From: Massilia sp. CF038
GTDB lineage: Bacteria > Pseudomonadota > Gammaproteobacteria > Burkholderiales > Burkholderiaceae_D
Direction of reading: 5' to 3'
NCBI RefSeq assembly: GCF_900129765.1
Contig: NZ_FQWU01000001.1
Span: 620,001-684,000 of the forward strand
Length of the DNA stretch: 64,000 nucleotides
The translations under genes were made by a program, and so were the position numbers. Each line of letters begins with the position of its first letter. Position 1 is the stretch's first letter. The notes under the pieces were generated by a model. That model saw nothing but the letters and a program-made list of their open reading frames with translations. It was not told where the DNA came from and made no database searches. Positions 16,377 through 25,325 of the stretch are shown here, in pieces.

Positions 16377-19300
16377 GTTTTACCTCGACTGCTGGTGCGC
16401 CGCCATCTTCGTGCGCGTACTTCTGGCGCTGGCGTTCGCTTCCCTTGAAAAACTTACGTACCACGACGAAGAACACTGGCACAAAAATCACACCCAGTGC
16501 AGTCGCCGTGATCATCCCGCCCATCACGCCGGTACCAATGGCGCGCTGGCTGGCCGAACCGGCGCCGCTGGCAATCACCAGTGGTAGCACGCCCAGAATG
16601 AAGGCCAGGGAGGTCATCAGAATCGGACGGAAGCGCAGGTGGCACGCTTCAATCGCCGCTTCCACCAGGGTGCGGCCCTGGGCCTGCAGGTCCTTGGCAA
16701 ATTCGATGATCAGCACCGCGTTCTTGGCGCCCAGGCCAATGATGGTGATCAGGCCGACTTTGAAGTACACGTCGTTCGGATAGCCGCGCGCCAGCGCTGC
16801 CAGAAGCGCGCCGAACACGCCGAAGGGCACCACCAGCAGCACGGCGACCGGGATGGACCAGCTCTCATACAGCGCTGCCAGCGACAGGAACACCGCCAGC
16901 AGGGCAAAGCCCAGCAGCACGAATACGGTCGAGCCGGACAGCTTTTCTTCGCGCGACTGGCCGGTCCATTCAAACGCGAAGCCAGGTGGCAGCTGGGCTG
17001 CCAGTCGTTCCATTTCGTCCAGCGCCTGGCCGGTACTGTGGCCAGGGGCGGCATCACCAGCCAGACGCATGGTGGAGTAGCCGTTGTAGCGCACCGTCTG
17101 CATTGGGCCGGTGATCCAGCGCGTGGTGGCGAAGGCCGACAGTGGCACCGCCTGGCCCTTGTTGTTTTGCGCGGTCAGCTTGAGCAGATCGCCCGGCTGC
17201 ATACGCGCCGGCGCATCAGCCTGGACCACCACGCGCTGCAGACGGCCAGCGTTGGGGAAGTCGTTGATATAGGCCGAACCAAGCGAGGTCGAGATGGCAG
17301 CATTGATCGCGTCAAAGGTCACGCCCAGGGCGTTGGCCTTGTCGCGGTCGATGTCGAGCTGGACCTGCGGTGCATCTTCCAGCCCTTCCGGGCGCACGCC
17401 CGCCAGAATGGGGCTCTGGGACGCCAGCCCCATCAGCTGATTGCGCGCATTGAGCAGCGCTTCGCGGCCCTGGTCGCCCCGGTCCTGCAGGCGGAACGAG
17501 AAGCCGGTGCCGCGCCCGAGTTCGGGAATCGGTGGCGGGCTGATGGCAAAGATGAAGGCGTCGCGCACGGCCGCCATGCGCCCGCTGATGCGGTTGGCCA
17601 CGTCGGTGGCGCTGTGGCCTTCGCCTTTGCGCTCTTTCCAGTCTTTCAGGGTAATGAAGCCGAGCGCCATGTTCTGGCCCTGGCCCGAGAAGCTGAAGCC
17701 TTGGACTCCCACCATACTCGCCACTTCTGGCTGCTTGAGAATGAATTCTTCCGCTTCGCGCAGCGCCAGGCCGGTGCGTTCCAGCGTGGCGCCCGGCGGC
17801 AGCTGGAAGTTGGCAATGATGTAGCCCTGGTCTTCGTTAGGCAGGAAGGAATTGGGCATGCGCATGAAGATGAACCCGACCACCACAATCACCACGGCAA
17901 ACACGGCCAGCGCGCGGCCGGTGTGGCGCAGCACGCGGGCGACAAAGCCTTCATAATTTTTGGCCGTTTTGGTGAAGCTGCGGTTGAACCAGCCGAAGAA
18001 GCCGGTCTTGGCGTGATGGTGACCCGCTTCCACCGGCTTGAGCAGGTGAGCGCACAGGGCCGGGGTGAGCGACAGCGCCATGAAGGCCGAGAAGGCAATG
18101 GCACTGACCATCACCGCCGAGAACTGGCGGTAAATATTGCCGACCGCGCCTGCAAAGAAGGCCAGCGGCACAAACACGGAAATCAGCACCACCGTCACGC
18201 CGATGATGGCCCCGGAAATCTGGCCCATTGCCTTGCGCGTTGCTTCCAGCGGCGACAAGCCTTCTTCACTCATGATGCGTTCGACGTTTTCGACCACCAC
18301 AATCGCATCATCGACCACGATACCGATGACCAGCACCATGCCGAACATGGTCAGCACGTTGATCGAGTAACCAAGCGCCAGCAGCGATGCGAGCGAGCCG
18401 AGCAGGGCGACCGGCACCACGATGGTCGGGATGATGGTGTAGCGGAAGTTTTGCAGGAACACGTACATCACCAGGAACACCAGCAGCACGGCTTCGATCA
18501 GGGTTTCGACCACTTGCTTGATGGAGATGTCGACGAAGGCCGAGCTGTCAAACGGCACCGCGTATTTCATTCCGGGCGGGAAGTACTTCGACAATTCGTT
18601 CATGCGCTGGCGCACCAGCTTGGCCGTTTCCAGCGCATTGCCGGTAGGCGAGAGCTGGATGCCGATGCCGGTCGACGGCTTGCCGTTCAGGCGTGCCGAG
18701 GTGGAATAGCTCTGGCCGCCGATTTCAATCCGGGCCACGTCCTTCAGGCGCACGGTCGAGCCGTCCGGGTTAGCGCGCAGCACAATCTTGCCGAATTCTT
18801 CGACGGACGTCAGCTGACCGGTCACCACCACGGTGGCCGTGGTGGCCTGGCCGCCGATATTGGGCAGGTCACCGATGGTGCCGGATGCGACCTGGGCATT
18901 CTGGGTGCGGATGGCGTTGTTGACGTCGGTGGGCGACAGGTTAAAGCCGACCAGCTTGGCCGGATCGATCCAGATCCGCATGGCTTTTTCGGTACCGAAC
19001 AGCTGGGCCTGGCCAACACCGGGTACGCGTTGAATTTCCGGCAGCACGGTGCGCGAGGCGTAGTCGCCCAGCGCGATCGGATCCCATTTCGGATCGTCCG
19101 ACGACAAGATGGTGAACATCAGGAAGTTGGCACGCGCCTTGTCCACGCGCACGCCTTGCTGAATCACCGCCTGCGGCAGGCGCGGGGTGGCGCGGCCCAG
19201 CCGGTTTTGTACGTCCACCTGGGCCAGGTCGGCGTCGGTGCCGGTTTCAAAGCTGAGGGTGATGGTGCCGGTGCCGTTGGCCTGGCTGATCGACTCCATG

Positions 19301-19530
19301 TAGATGAGGCCAGGCGAGCCATTCATTTCGCGTTCAATCACGCTGATGACGGCGTCTTCCAGAGTCTGGGCCGAGGCGCCAGGGTAGGCGGCGGTGACCA
19401 CGATGGACGGGGGAGCGACCGCCGGGTATTGCGCGATCGGTAGCTGAGTGATGGCAACACCGCCCACCACCATGATGAATAAAGCGATCACCCACGCAAA
19501 AATGGGGCGGTCAATAAAGAAACGAGCCAT
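16369..19530 (-). CDS. RND multidrug efflux permease (AcrB/MexB, HAE1)
   Basis: This 1053-residue inner-membrane proton antiporter begins MARFFIDRPIFAWVIALFIM. Twelve membrane segments are arranged as in AcrB with two large periplasmic loops. The proton-relay acidic residues lie in VLVIGIVVDDAIVVVENVERIM, and the GAKNAVLIIEFAKDL repeat is the second-half counterpart. Length equals AcrB and MexB. It pumps hydrophobic drugs from the periplasm and membrane through the outer-membrane factor. Confidence 0.97.
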   Translation of the reverse strand: MARFFIDRPIFAWVIALFIMVVGGVAITQLPIAQYPAVAPPSIVVTAAYPGASAQTLEDAVISVIEREMNGSPGLIYMESISQANGTGTITLSFETGTDADLAQVDVQNRLGRATPRLPQAVIQQGVRVDKARANFLMFTILSSDDPKWDPIALGDYASRTVLPEIQRVPGVGQAQLFGTEKAMRIWIDPAKLVGFNLSPTDVNNAIRTQNAQVASGTIGDLPNIGGQATTATVVVTGQLTSVEEFGKIVLRANPDGSTVRLKDVARIEIGGQSYSTSARLNGKPSTGIGIQLSPTGNALETAKLVRQRMNELSKYFPPGMKYAVPFDSSAFVDISIKQVVETLIEAVLLVFLVMYVFLQNFRYTIIPTIVVPVALLGSLASLLALGYSINVLTMFGMVLVIGIVVDDAIVVVENVERIMSEEGLSPLEATRKAMGQISGAIIGVTVVLISVFVPLAFFAGAVGNIYRQFSAVMVSAIAFSAFMALSLTPALCAHLLKPVEAGHHHAKTGFFGWFNRSFTKTAKNYEGFVARVLRHTGRALAVFAVVIVVVGFIFMRMPNSFLPNEDQGYIIANFQLPPGATLERTGLALREAEEFILKQPEVASMVGVQGFSFSGQGQNMALGFITLKDWKERKGEGHSATDVANRISGRMAAVRDAFIFAISPPPIPELGRGTGFSFRLQDRGDQGREALLNARNQLMGLASQSPILAGVRPEGLEDAPQVQLDIDRDKANALGVTFDAINAAISTSLGSAYINDFPNAGRLQRVVVQADAPARMQPGDLLKLTAQNNKGQAVPLSAFATTRWITGPMQTVRYNGYSTMRLAGDAAPGHSTGQALDEMERLAAQLPPGFAFEWTGQSREEKLSGSTVFVLLGFALLAVFLSLAALYESWSIPVAVLLVVPFGVFGALLAALARGYPNDVYFKVGLITIIGLGAKNAVLIIEFAKDLQAQGRTLVEAAIEACHLRFRPILMTSLAFILGVLPLVIASGAGSASQRAIGTGVMGGMITATALGVIFVPVFFVVVRKFFKGSERQRQKYAHEDGGAPAVEVKHD

Positions 19531-19551
19531 GAGGAAATCCTGTCAGTGTTC

Positions 19552-20748
19552 TTATTTAGCGGCAGCGGCTTTGGCAGGCGCTGCTGGTGCGACGGCAGGC
19601 TGCTTCGGCGTCCACGGCACCGGCTTGACTGGCGCGCCTGGGGCCTGCATTTTCTGGAAGCCGTCGACCACGACTTGCTCGCCTTCTTTCAGGCCCTCCA
19701 GCACCACCCAGTTGCCACCGACTTGCGAGCCGATCTTGACCGGGCGCGGGCCGGGTTTGCCGTCGGCGCCGACCACGATCACGGTATCGCCCTGGTTGCT
19801 GCGGGTAACTGCCTGCTGAGGAATCAGCATGCCTGCCGGCAGTTCTGCCTGCGACACGCGAACGCGCACGTACTGGCCAGGCAACAGGGCGTTGTCGGCA
19901 TTGGGCACTTCGGCGCGCAAGGTCACCTGGCCCGAGGTGGGGTCGACGGTCACGTCGGAGAACAGCAGCTTGCCTTTTTGCGTCAGCTCGGTGCCGTCGT
20001 CGAGCACGATGGTGACAGGGGCGCTGCCGTTGGCCAGCTTGACGCCGGCATTGCGGCGCAGCGTCTGCAGCTCAGTGGCGGACTGGGTAAAGTTGACGTA
20101 GACAGTATTGGTCTGCTGAATCAGGGCCAGCTGGGTGGCTTCGGTTGCACTAACAAGCGCACCCTCGGTGACCAGGGCACGGCCAATGCGGCCGGCAATC
20201 GGCGCCGTGACGTTGGCGTAGCCCGAATTAATCTGGGCAATTTGCAGCGCGGCTTTGCTGGCGGCGACGTCCGCTTCGGCCTGCTTGGCGGCTGCAACCA
20301 CGTTCAAGTATTCCTGCTTGCTGACAGCATTGGCTTCGACCAGTGGCTTGTAGCGCTCGGCCTGGGCTGCTGCCTGCGTCTGGTTTGCTTCTGACTTGCC
20401 CAGCGCAGCGCGCGCGCTGTTGAGTGCAGCCTGGTAAGGGGCTGGGTCGATCTGGTACAGGACCTGGCCGGCCTTGACCTCGCTACCTTCGGTAAACAAG
20501 CGCTTGAGCACCACCCCATTCACGCGGGCCCGCACTTGCGCGACGCGCACCGGCTCCACCCGGCCCGGCAATTCTGTCTGCAGCGCAACGGGCTGGAATT
20601 TAGCGCTGATGACACCGACTTCCGGTGGTGGCCGCTGGCCACCAGCGCCGGCGGCAGCGGGATCTTTTTTATCGCAGGCGGAGAGCAGGAACAGCGTGGC
20701 CAGGCTGATTGCGGCGAGCGGCAGGGCGAGAGGGCGGGACGGATGCAT
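19552..20748 (-). CDS. RND efflux periplasmic adaptor lipoprotein (AcrA/MexA type)
   Basis: This 398-residue membrane-fusion protein has a lipoprotein signal (ATLFLLSACDKK). A barrel-sandwich half (PGRVEPVRVAQVRARVNGVV) follows, then a coiled-coil hairpin with the VSKQEYLNV motif, the second lipoyl half (VTAPIAGRIGRALVTEGALV) and a C-terminal beta domain. The tail is Ala/Pro/Lys-rich. It bridges permease and channel. It is the first gene of the operon, and its promoter region is shared with the divergent TetR gene. Confidence 0.95.
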   Translation of the reverse strand: MHPSRPLALPLAAISLATLFLLSACDKKDPAAAGAGGQRPPPEVGVISAKFQPVALQTELPGRVEPVRVAQVRARVNGVVLKRLFTEGSEVKAGQVLYQIDPAPYQAALNSARAALGKSEANQTQAAAQAERYKPLVEANAVSKQEYLNVVAAAKQAEADVAASKAALQIAQINSGYANVTAPIAGRIGRALVTEGALVSATEATQLALIQQTNTVYVNFTQSATELQTLRRNAGVKLANGSAPVTIVLDDGTELTQKGKLLFSDVTVDPTSGQVTLRAEVPNADNALLPGQYVRVRVSQAELPAGMLIPQQAVTRSNQGDTVIVVGADGKPGPRPVKIGSQVGGNWVVLEGLKEGEQVVVDGFQKMQAPGAPVKPVPWTPKQPAVAPAAPAKAAAAK

Positions 20749-20843
20749 TGCTTGGACTTCCTTTTTTTTAGGGCGTCGCGTTGTATTTACCGGACACTTG
20801 CTGCCGCCGGTATTGTTGGCTGACGCGGTCGAATCGATTTCGA

Positions 20844-20866
20844 ATATACTATCACGAATGTATGTT
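20844..20866. promoter_or_regulatory. Probable AcrR/TtgR-type operator
   Basis: A 23-bp sequence, ATATACTATCA followed by CGAATGTATGTT, lies between the divergent adaptor and repressor genes. Its right half (GAATGTATGT) is identical to the right half of the E. coli AcrR operator as I remember it, and the left half partly mirrors it. It is 40 bp before the repressor start and about 95 bp before the adaptor start, placed to repress both. Confidence 0.65.
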
Positions 20867-20905
20867 TAATGTTTTAGCGCTTATTTTTTTGATCTGGAGA
20901 AAGCA

Positions 20906-21517
20906 ATGGTGCGTAAAACCAAGGAAGACGCTTTGGTCACCCGTAACAGCATTCTCGACGCTGCATCGGCCTTGTTCGCGGAGAATGGTGTTTCTGGCAC
21001 TACCCTCCAGCATATCGCAACTGCGGCCGGTGTGACACGCGGTGCCATATATTGGCATTTCATCGACAAGGGCGCCTTGTTCGACGCCATGATGGAGCGG
21101 GCGAAAATGCCGTTCGAATCGGCCATGGCCTTGCTCGACAAGCAGGATGGCGACGATCCGCTGGGCGATATCCGCGCCTACGCGACGACCGTGTTCCGCA
21201 TCACCATGGAAGATGAAAACGCGCGCCGCGCTTTTGAAATTGCAACCCTGAAAATCGAATACACCGGCGAGATGGCCGTGCTGCGCGAGCGCCGCGCACA
21301 AAGCCAGGCCGACTGGTTGCTGCGGGTGGAGGGCAAGGTCAGAACCGGCATTCGGGTCGGACAGATCAAGGCGGGCATCAAGCCCAAAGTCGTCGCGCTG
21401 GGCTTGTGGGTGATGGTCGAGGGCTTGATCCGCACTTGGGTCATGGGACACGATTTCAATCTGATGAAAATGGGCGCGGACATCGTGGACACCCATCTGG
21501 AGGCCCTGCGGGCATAG
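20906..21517 (+). CDS. TetR/AcrR family repressor of the efflux operon
   Basis: This 203-residue regulator has the AcrR-type helix-turn-helix at residues 10-55 (SILDAASALFAENGVSGTTL then GVTRGAIYWHFIDKGALF). The C-terminal ligand-binding half resembles AcrR/TtgR. It is divergent from the adaptor gene, and an AcrR-like operator lies between them, so it very likely represses the pump and itself and is released by pump substrates. The specific ligand is not known. Confidence 0.94.
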   Translation: MVRKTKEDALVTRNSILDAASALFAENGVSGTTLQHIATAAGVTRGAIYWHFIDKGALFDAMMERAKMPFESAMALLDKQDGDDPLGDIRAYATTVFRITMEDENARRAFEIATLKIEYTGEMAVLRERRAQSQADWLLRVEGKVRTGIRVGQIKAGIKPKVVALGLWVMVEGLIRTWVMGHDFNLMKMGADIVDTHLEALRA

Positions 21518-21599
21518 CGGCAAGGAGACCGTGCGTGGCATAATGTGCAACTTCGGCCGCCACTCGAGCGCGGCCCTCTCCACTATTGAAAGCTTTACG

Positions 21600-22712
21600 A
21601 TGCGCCCATTGCATGACTCTACGCACCACGCCGGCGCCGCACGCCTGTCCATCTTCAAACGCGTGATCGGTGGTGGTTTGCTGCTCGCATTGATGGCAGG
21701 CTGTGGCGGGGGCGGGAGCGCGCCTGCAGCGCCCTCGCCAGCGCCCGCGCCTTCGCCATCGCCCGCGCCTTCGCCATCGCCTGTGACCTCCGATAACATG
21801 ACGGTGCTGGCCGGCGCCATCTACGAGTCCGGCAGCGTGAACGGCCCCGTTGCCAACGCCCGCTTTACCAGCGCAAGCGCGCTGGCACTCGATGCTGGCG
21901 GCAATTTGTTTGTCGCTGACGATGCGCTGCTGCGCAAGATCAGCACGACGGGGACGGTATCGACGGTGGCTGGTGGCGGCGTGGTCACCGATCTCAATGA
22001 AACGGCACCGGACAAGGTGCAAATCCAGCCAACTGCGCTCACGTTTGACGCGGCAGGTAATCTGTATATGGCAGACGCGCAAAACATTCGGCGCCTGAGC
22101 CCGCAGGGTGTCTTGTCGACCATGTTCACAATTGCCAGGGGACCGCGCGACTCACGTGCCGCCGGCGCCTACATCTTGTCTTCGGTCGGCGTCGATGGCA
22201 ACGGCAATGTGTATGCCAGCGATAATCTTGGCACCCGCAAGGTCAGCCCGACCGGCACCACCAGCATGCTCGAAGGCGTGGCAGACATGGCCCTGTCTGG
22301 CACCCAGACCTCGGCGCCGCGCGGCATGGCGGTGTCAGCGGCCGGGCAATTGTGGGTGTTTTCTCTGGAATCGACCATTGCCCACTTCGATGCGAACGGC
22401 AGCCGCAGCACCTTTGTGGGCCAGGTGAATACGCCCGGCTATGTCGACGGCACCGGTCTGGCAGCCCAGGTTGGCAACGGCCACATGGCCAGGGACGCGA
22501 CAGGCAATCTTTACTTTGCTCAAGGGAGTTCGGTGAGGAAAATCACATCCGCCGGCGTGGTCACGACCATTGCGAAGACGCCGGCAGCGACAGTCGATTC
22601 TGTGTGGGGCGCAGCGGGCGAGCGGCCGCGGATTGCCGGCATTGCAGCCAGTGCAGGCGGCGTCGTGTACGTCAGCACCGCACGCGCCGTGTTGAAAGTC
22701 ACGCAGCCCTGA
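21600..22712 (+). CDS. NHL-repeat lipoprotein
   Basis: From ATG 21600 the protein is 370 residues. A lipobox (LLLALMAGCGGG) is followed by a Ser/Ala/Pro linker with repeated SPAPAPSPSP units, then several NHL-type beta-propeller blades (ALALDAGGNLFVADDALLRKI, ALTFDAAGNLYMADAQNIRRL, GVDGNGNVYASDNLGTRKV). Such propellers usually bind proteins or sugars; no catalytic motif is seen. It should sit on the outer membrane, facing the periplasm or surface. It follows the TetR gene but is probably a separate unit. Confidence 0.82.
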   Translation: MRPLHDSTHHAGAARLSIFKRVIGGGLLLALMAGCGGGGSAPAAPSPAPAPSPSPAPSPSPVTSDNMTVLAGAIYESGSVNGPVANARFTSASALALDAGGNLFVADDALLRKISTTGTVSTVAGGGVVTDLNETAPDKVQIQPTALTFDAAGNLYMADAQNIRRLSPQGVLSTMFTIARGPRDSRAAGAYILSSVGVDGNGNVYASDNLGTRKVSPTGTTSMLEGVADMALSGTQTSAPRGMAVSAAGQLWVFSLESTIAHFDANGSRSTFVGQVNTPGYVDGTGLAAQVGNGHMARDATGNLYFAQGSSVRKITSAGVVTTIAKTPAATVDSVWGAAGERPRIAGIAASAGGVVYVSTARAVLKVTQP

Positions 22713-22762
22713 CAGCGGCAGACGCCCGCGCTGCGCGCGGGCCAAGGCCGATCAAACAACAG

Positions 22763-22780
22763 CGCCGCCCGCAGGCGGCG
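22763..22780. terminator. GC-rich stem-loop between convergent genes
   Basis: CGCCGCC, loop CGCA, GGCGGCG forms a 7-bp all-GC stem between the NHL lipoprotein and tal stops. No T-tract follows on either strand, so it is a candidate factor-dependent or processing site only. Confidence 0.4.
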
Positions 22781-22784
22781 TGGA

Positions 22785-23717
22785 TTATCGCATTGCAGTG
22801 ACGATCTGTTTCAGCTTGCCCGAATCGGCGCAGAAGGCACGAATGCCTTCGGCCAGCTTTTCGGTCGCCATGGCATCTTCATTCATCATGAAACGGAAGG
22901 TCTTTTCATCGAGCGCAACTTTCTCGATCGATACCGAACTCGTTTCCGCACCCAGCTTGCGCTCCACCGCGCCCTCGGTCTCGGCCAGCTTTTGCAGCAG
23001 GTCAGGGCTGATGGTCAGCAGGTCGCAGCCGGCCAGTTCCAGGATCTGCGAGGTATTGCGGAAACTCGCGCCCATCACTTCGGTCTTGTAGCCAAACTTG
23101 CGGTAGTAGTTGTAGATGCGCTTGACCGACTGCACGCCCGGATCTTCGGCGCCGGTGTAATCGATGCCGGTGGTCTTTTTGAAGTAATCGTAAATGCGCC
23201 CGACAAACGGCGAAATCAATTGCGCGCCCGCTTCGGCGCAGGCGATCGCCTGCGGCAGCGCGAACAGCAGCGTCATGTTGCAGCGGATGCCTTCCTTCTG
23301 CAAAATCTCGGCGGCGCGGATGCCTTCCCAGGTCGAGGCAATCTTGATCAGCACGCGTTCGCGGCCGGCACCGGCCTCTTCGTACAGCGCGATCAGCTCG
23401 CGGCCCTTGGCCACCGTGGCGGCAGTGTCGAACGACAAGGCAGCGTCCACCTCGGTCGAGACACGGCCGGGAATGATCTTCAGAATTTCCATGCCGAACG
23501 CGACCAGCACGCGGTCAATGATGTCGCCCGTGGACAGATTTGGATGGTCCTTGATGGCCTTTTCCAGCAGCGGCTTGTACTCGGGCTTTTGCACCGCCTT
23601 CAGGATCAGCGACGGATTGGTCGTCGCGTCCTGCGGGGTGAATTGTTTGATGGACTGGAAGTCGCCCGTGTCGGCAACGACGGTCGTGAATTGCTTGAGT
23701 TGTTCGAGTTGATTCAT
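22785..23717 (-). CDS. tal: Transaldolase
   Basis: This 310-residue class I transaldolase exchanges three-carbon units between sedoheptulose 7-phosphate and glyceraldehyde 3-phosphate. Motifs include [12 protein letters not shown] near residue 30, the Schiff-base lysine in [12 protein letters not shown] near residue 130, and [25 protein letters not shown]. Length is typical for TalB. It is 48 bp downstream of hexR on the same strand, so zwf, hexR and tal together look like a pentose-phosphate operon. Confidence 0.97.
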   Translation of the reverse strand: MNQLEQLKQFTTVVADTGDFQSIKQFTPQDATTNPSLILKAVQKPEYKPLLEKAIKDHPNLSTGDIIDRVLVAFGMEILKIIPGRVSTEVDAALSFDTAATVAKGRELIALYEEAGAGRERVLIKIASTWEGIRAAEILQKEGIRCNMTLLFALPQAIACAEAGAQLISPFVGRIYDYFKKTTGIDYTGAEDPGVQSVKRIYNYYRKFGYKTEVMGASFRNTSQILELAGCDLLTISPDLLQKLAETEGAVERKLGAETSSVSIEKVALDEKTFRFMMNEDAMATEKLAEGIRAFCADSGKLKQIVTAMR

Positions 23718-23765
23718 TTCGGCAATATTGTTCAGTAGGTTAGAAACCTATTGTACAACCAGCCG

Positions 23766-24620
23766 CTAGCCAATGAATGAATCGAATTGCATGTCAAATT
23801 CCTGCAGGGCTTTTTGCGCATTCTGCATCTTTTTGCGGAACTCCGGACCACGCTGCAATGCGAGTCCAACGGCCAGCACATCAATCACCACCAGGTAAGC
23901 CAGGCGCGCCGAAATCGGCGTGTAGGGGTCGGTGTTGAAGACCAGGTCGATCGGAATCAGCACGGTGGCCAGGTCGGCCAGTGGCGTGCCCGACGGCGCC
24001 AGCACAATCACATCGGCGCCGCCGCGGCGCGCCAGCTTGACCGAGCGCACCAGGGCGGGGCTGTTGCCGCGCTGCGAGATGGCCACCACCGCGTCGCCGC
24101 TGTGCAGCAGGGCCGCGGCAATGCTGTGGATGTTCGGATCGGCATAGGCCACGGTGGGCACGCCGGAGCGGAAGAATTTGTGCTGGGCGTCAGTGGCCAC
24201 TATGCCGGATGTGCCCTGGCCATAGAACTCGATCTTGCTGGCGCGCGAGAGGATATCGAGCGCGCGCTGAATCGCTTCCGGGTTCAGGTTGTTGCGCAAG
24301 TCGAGCAGGGTGTTGATCGAGCGGCTGCAGATTTTGTTGACCAGGTCGGAGGCCAGATCGTCCTGGGCCGGCTGTTCATTCACGCCCGGCATGGCCAGGG
24401 CCAGTCCCTGGGCCAGTTTCAGCTTGAATTCGTGCCAGCCGTCGTAGCCGAGGGTGCGGCAGAAACGCACCACGGTTGGTTCGGACACCTGCGCGCTTTT
24501 GGCCAGCGCGGTGATGTTCTGGCTGACCGTGGCGGCCGGGTGTTCAAGCACGGCAAGCGCGACTTTTCGCTCCGATTTGGAGAGGGAGTCAAGCTGGGTG
24601 CGGATGGAGTCAAGAAGCAT
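23766..24620 (-). CDS. hexR: HexR/RpiR-family regulator of glucose metabolism
   Basis: This 284-residue regulator has an N-terminal RpiR-type helix-turn-helix (SERKVALAVLEHPA, then ITALAKSAQVSEPTVVRFCRTLGYDGWHEFKL) and a C-terminal SIS sugar-phosphate domain (IEFYGQGTSGIVATDAQHKFFRSG, VVAISQRGNSPALV). In pseudomonads HexR represses zwf, edd and gap genes and is released by 2-keto-3-deoxy-6-phosphogluconate. Here it lies downstream of zwf and upstream of tal. HexR-like boxes are present before zwf, pgi and edd. The start at ATG 24620 lacks a good ribosome binding site, and its first 23 codons are repeated three times upstream. Confidence 0.92.
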   Translation of the reverse strand: MLLDSIRTQLDSLSKSERKVALAVLEHPAATVSQNITALAKSAQVSEPTVVRFCRTLGYDGWHEFKLKLAQGLALAMPGVNEQPAQDDLASDLVNKICSRSINTLLDLRNNLNPEAIQRALDILSRASKIEFYGQGTSGIVATDAQHKFFRSGVPTVAYADPNIHSIAAALLHSGDAVVAISQRGNSPALVRSVKLARRGGADVIVLAPSGTPLADLATVLIPIDLVFNTDPYTPISARLAYLVVIDVLAVGLALQRGPEFRKKMQNAQKALQEFDMQFDSFIG

Positions 24621-24641
24621 CGAGGTGTCTGAATAAAGTTA

Positions 24642-24726
24642 CATCGTCCTCGCGAAGGCGGGGACCCATTCCACGCTGCCGAAGTTGATCAGCGTGCTAT
24701 GGGCACCCGCCTTCGCGAGTGCGATG
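24642..24726. repeat. REP inverted pair, array unit 1
   Basis: Units at 24642-24669 (CATCGTCCTCGCG ... GGGGACCCAT) and 24699-24726 (ATGGGCACCCGCC ... GAGTGCGATG) face each other across a 29-bp spacer. The pair lies in the hexR leader, 22 bp before the start codon. Confidence 0.9.
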
Positions 24727-24750
24727 TGGTGCGCTGCAGTCTTCCTGCAG

Positions 24751-24818
24751 CCAAGCGCGACTTTTCGCTCCGATTTGGAGAGCGAGTCAAGCTGGGTGCG
24801 AATGGAGTCAAGAAGCAT
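24751..24818 (-). pseudogene. hexR 5' fragment, copy 1
   Basis: This 68-bp copy encodes MLLDSIRTQLDS ... KSERKVAL, identical in protein to the start of the true gene, then breaks into GCRK and REP sequence. The frame runs on to a stop at 24639, giving a 60-residue chimera. It is a truncated duplicate that retains its start codon. Confidence 0.9.
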
Positions 24819-24838
24819 GGGGTATTTAATATTCGTTA

Positions 24839-24923
24839 CATCGTCCTCGCGAAGGCGGGGACCCATTCCACGCTACCGAAGTTGATCAGCGTGCTATGGG
24901 CACCCGCCTTCGCGAGTGCGATG
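24839..24923. repeat. REP inverted pair, array unit 2
   Basis: Units at 24839-24866 and 24896-24923 repeat unit 1 almost base for base (one difference in the spacer). Confidence 0.9.
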
Positions 24924-24947
24924 TGGTGCGCTGCAATCTTCCTGCAG

Positions 24948-25015
24948 CCAAGCGCGACTTTTCGCTCCGATTTGGAGAGCGAGTCAAGCTGGGTGCGGAT
25001 GGAGTCAAGAAGCAT
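24948..25015 (-). pseudogene. hexR 5' fragment, copy 2
   Basis: A second 68-bp copy of the hexR head. Its frame ends at 24836 after passing through the REP pair. Confidence 0.9.
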
Positions 25016-25035
25016 GGGGTATTTAATATTCGTTA

Positions 25036-25097
25036 CATCGTCCACGCAGCCGAAGTTGATCAGCGTGCTATGGGCACCCGCCTTCGCGAGTGCGATG
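25036..25097. repeat. REP pair with deleted left unit, array unit 3
   Basis: The left REP is cut to CATCGTCC (25036-25043) by a 23-bp deletion, and the right unit at 25070-25097 is intact. The deletion changes the array period from 197 to 174 bp, a multiple of three, which opens a continuous frame through copies 3 and 2 (24836-25189). Confidence 0.85.
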
Positions 25098-25121
25098 TGG
25101 TGCGCTGCAATCTTCCTGCAG

Positions 25122-25189
25122 CCAAGCGCGACTTTTCGCTCCGATTTGGAGAGCGAGTCAAGCTGGGTGCGGATGGAGTCAAGAAGCAT
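25122..25189 (-). pseudogene. hexR 5' fragment, copy 3 (outermost)
   Basis: The copy nearest zwf. Its upstream leader (25190-25238) matches the leader of the true hexR gene. Its frame continues in phase into copy 2, giving a 117-residue open frame made of two 58-residue repeats. I regard this as a by-product of duplication rather than a gene. Confidence 0.9.
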
Positions 25190-25210
25190 CGAGGTGTCTG
25201 AATAAAGTTA

Positions 25211-25310
25211 CATCGTCCTCGCGAAGGCGGGGACCCATTCCACCTGACCGAAGTCGTTCAGCGTGGAATAGGCACCGAGTCGTCGGACCGCCGCCTTCAC
25301 GAGTGCGATG
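25211..25310. repeat. REP pair, diverged, after zwf
   Basis: The left unit (25211-25238) is canonical. The right unit (about 25268-25310) carries an extra 15 bp, GAGTCGTCGGACCGC, inside its arm. The core of that insert (GAGTCGTCGGACC) appears again in the REP-like element at 27.0 kb. Confidence 0.7.
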
Positions 25311-25325
25311 TGGTGGTGCGCTGGA

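Larger units (their letters stand above)
24553..25238 (-). repeat. Tandem array: hexR head plus REP pair, about 197-bp unit
   Basis: The first 68 bp of hexR (24553-24620) recur upstream at 24751-24818, 24948-25015 and 25122-25189. Each copy is joined to a REP pair and to a CTGCAG-TCTTC-CTGCAG hairpin. Spacings are 198, 197 and 174 bp; the last is shorter because 23 bp of one REP are deleted. Leaders of the outermost copy (25190 on) and of the true gene (24621 on) are the same, while the two inner copies share a different leader (GGGGTATTTAATATTCG). The array fills most of the 753-bp gap between zwf and hexR. Confidence 0.95.

Noticed and set aside
16639-19443. 934-codon open frame antisense to the RND permease
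   Set aside because: High-GC codon bias keeps the antisense frame open. The translation is His/Gln/Arg-rich with no recognisable domain, and the opposite strand encodes a full AcrB-type protein.
24836-25189. 117-residue repetitive protein in the hexR array
   Set aside because: It arises because a 23-bp deletion brings two duplicated hexR heads and REP sequence into one frame. No independent sign of selection as a protein.
24553-25238. CRISPR-like array
   Set aside because: Repeats are 197 bp and contain gene fragments and REP pairs; there are no short direct repeats with unique spacers and no cas genes.
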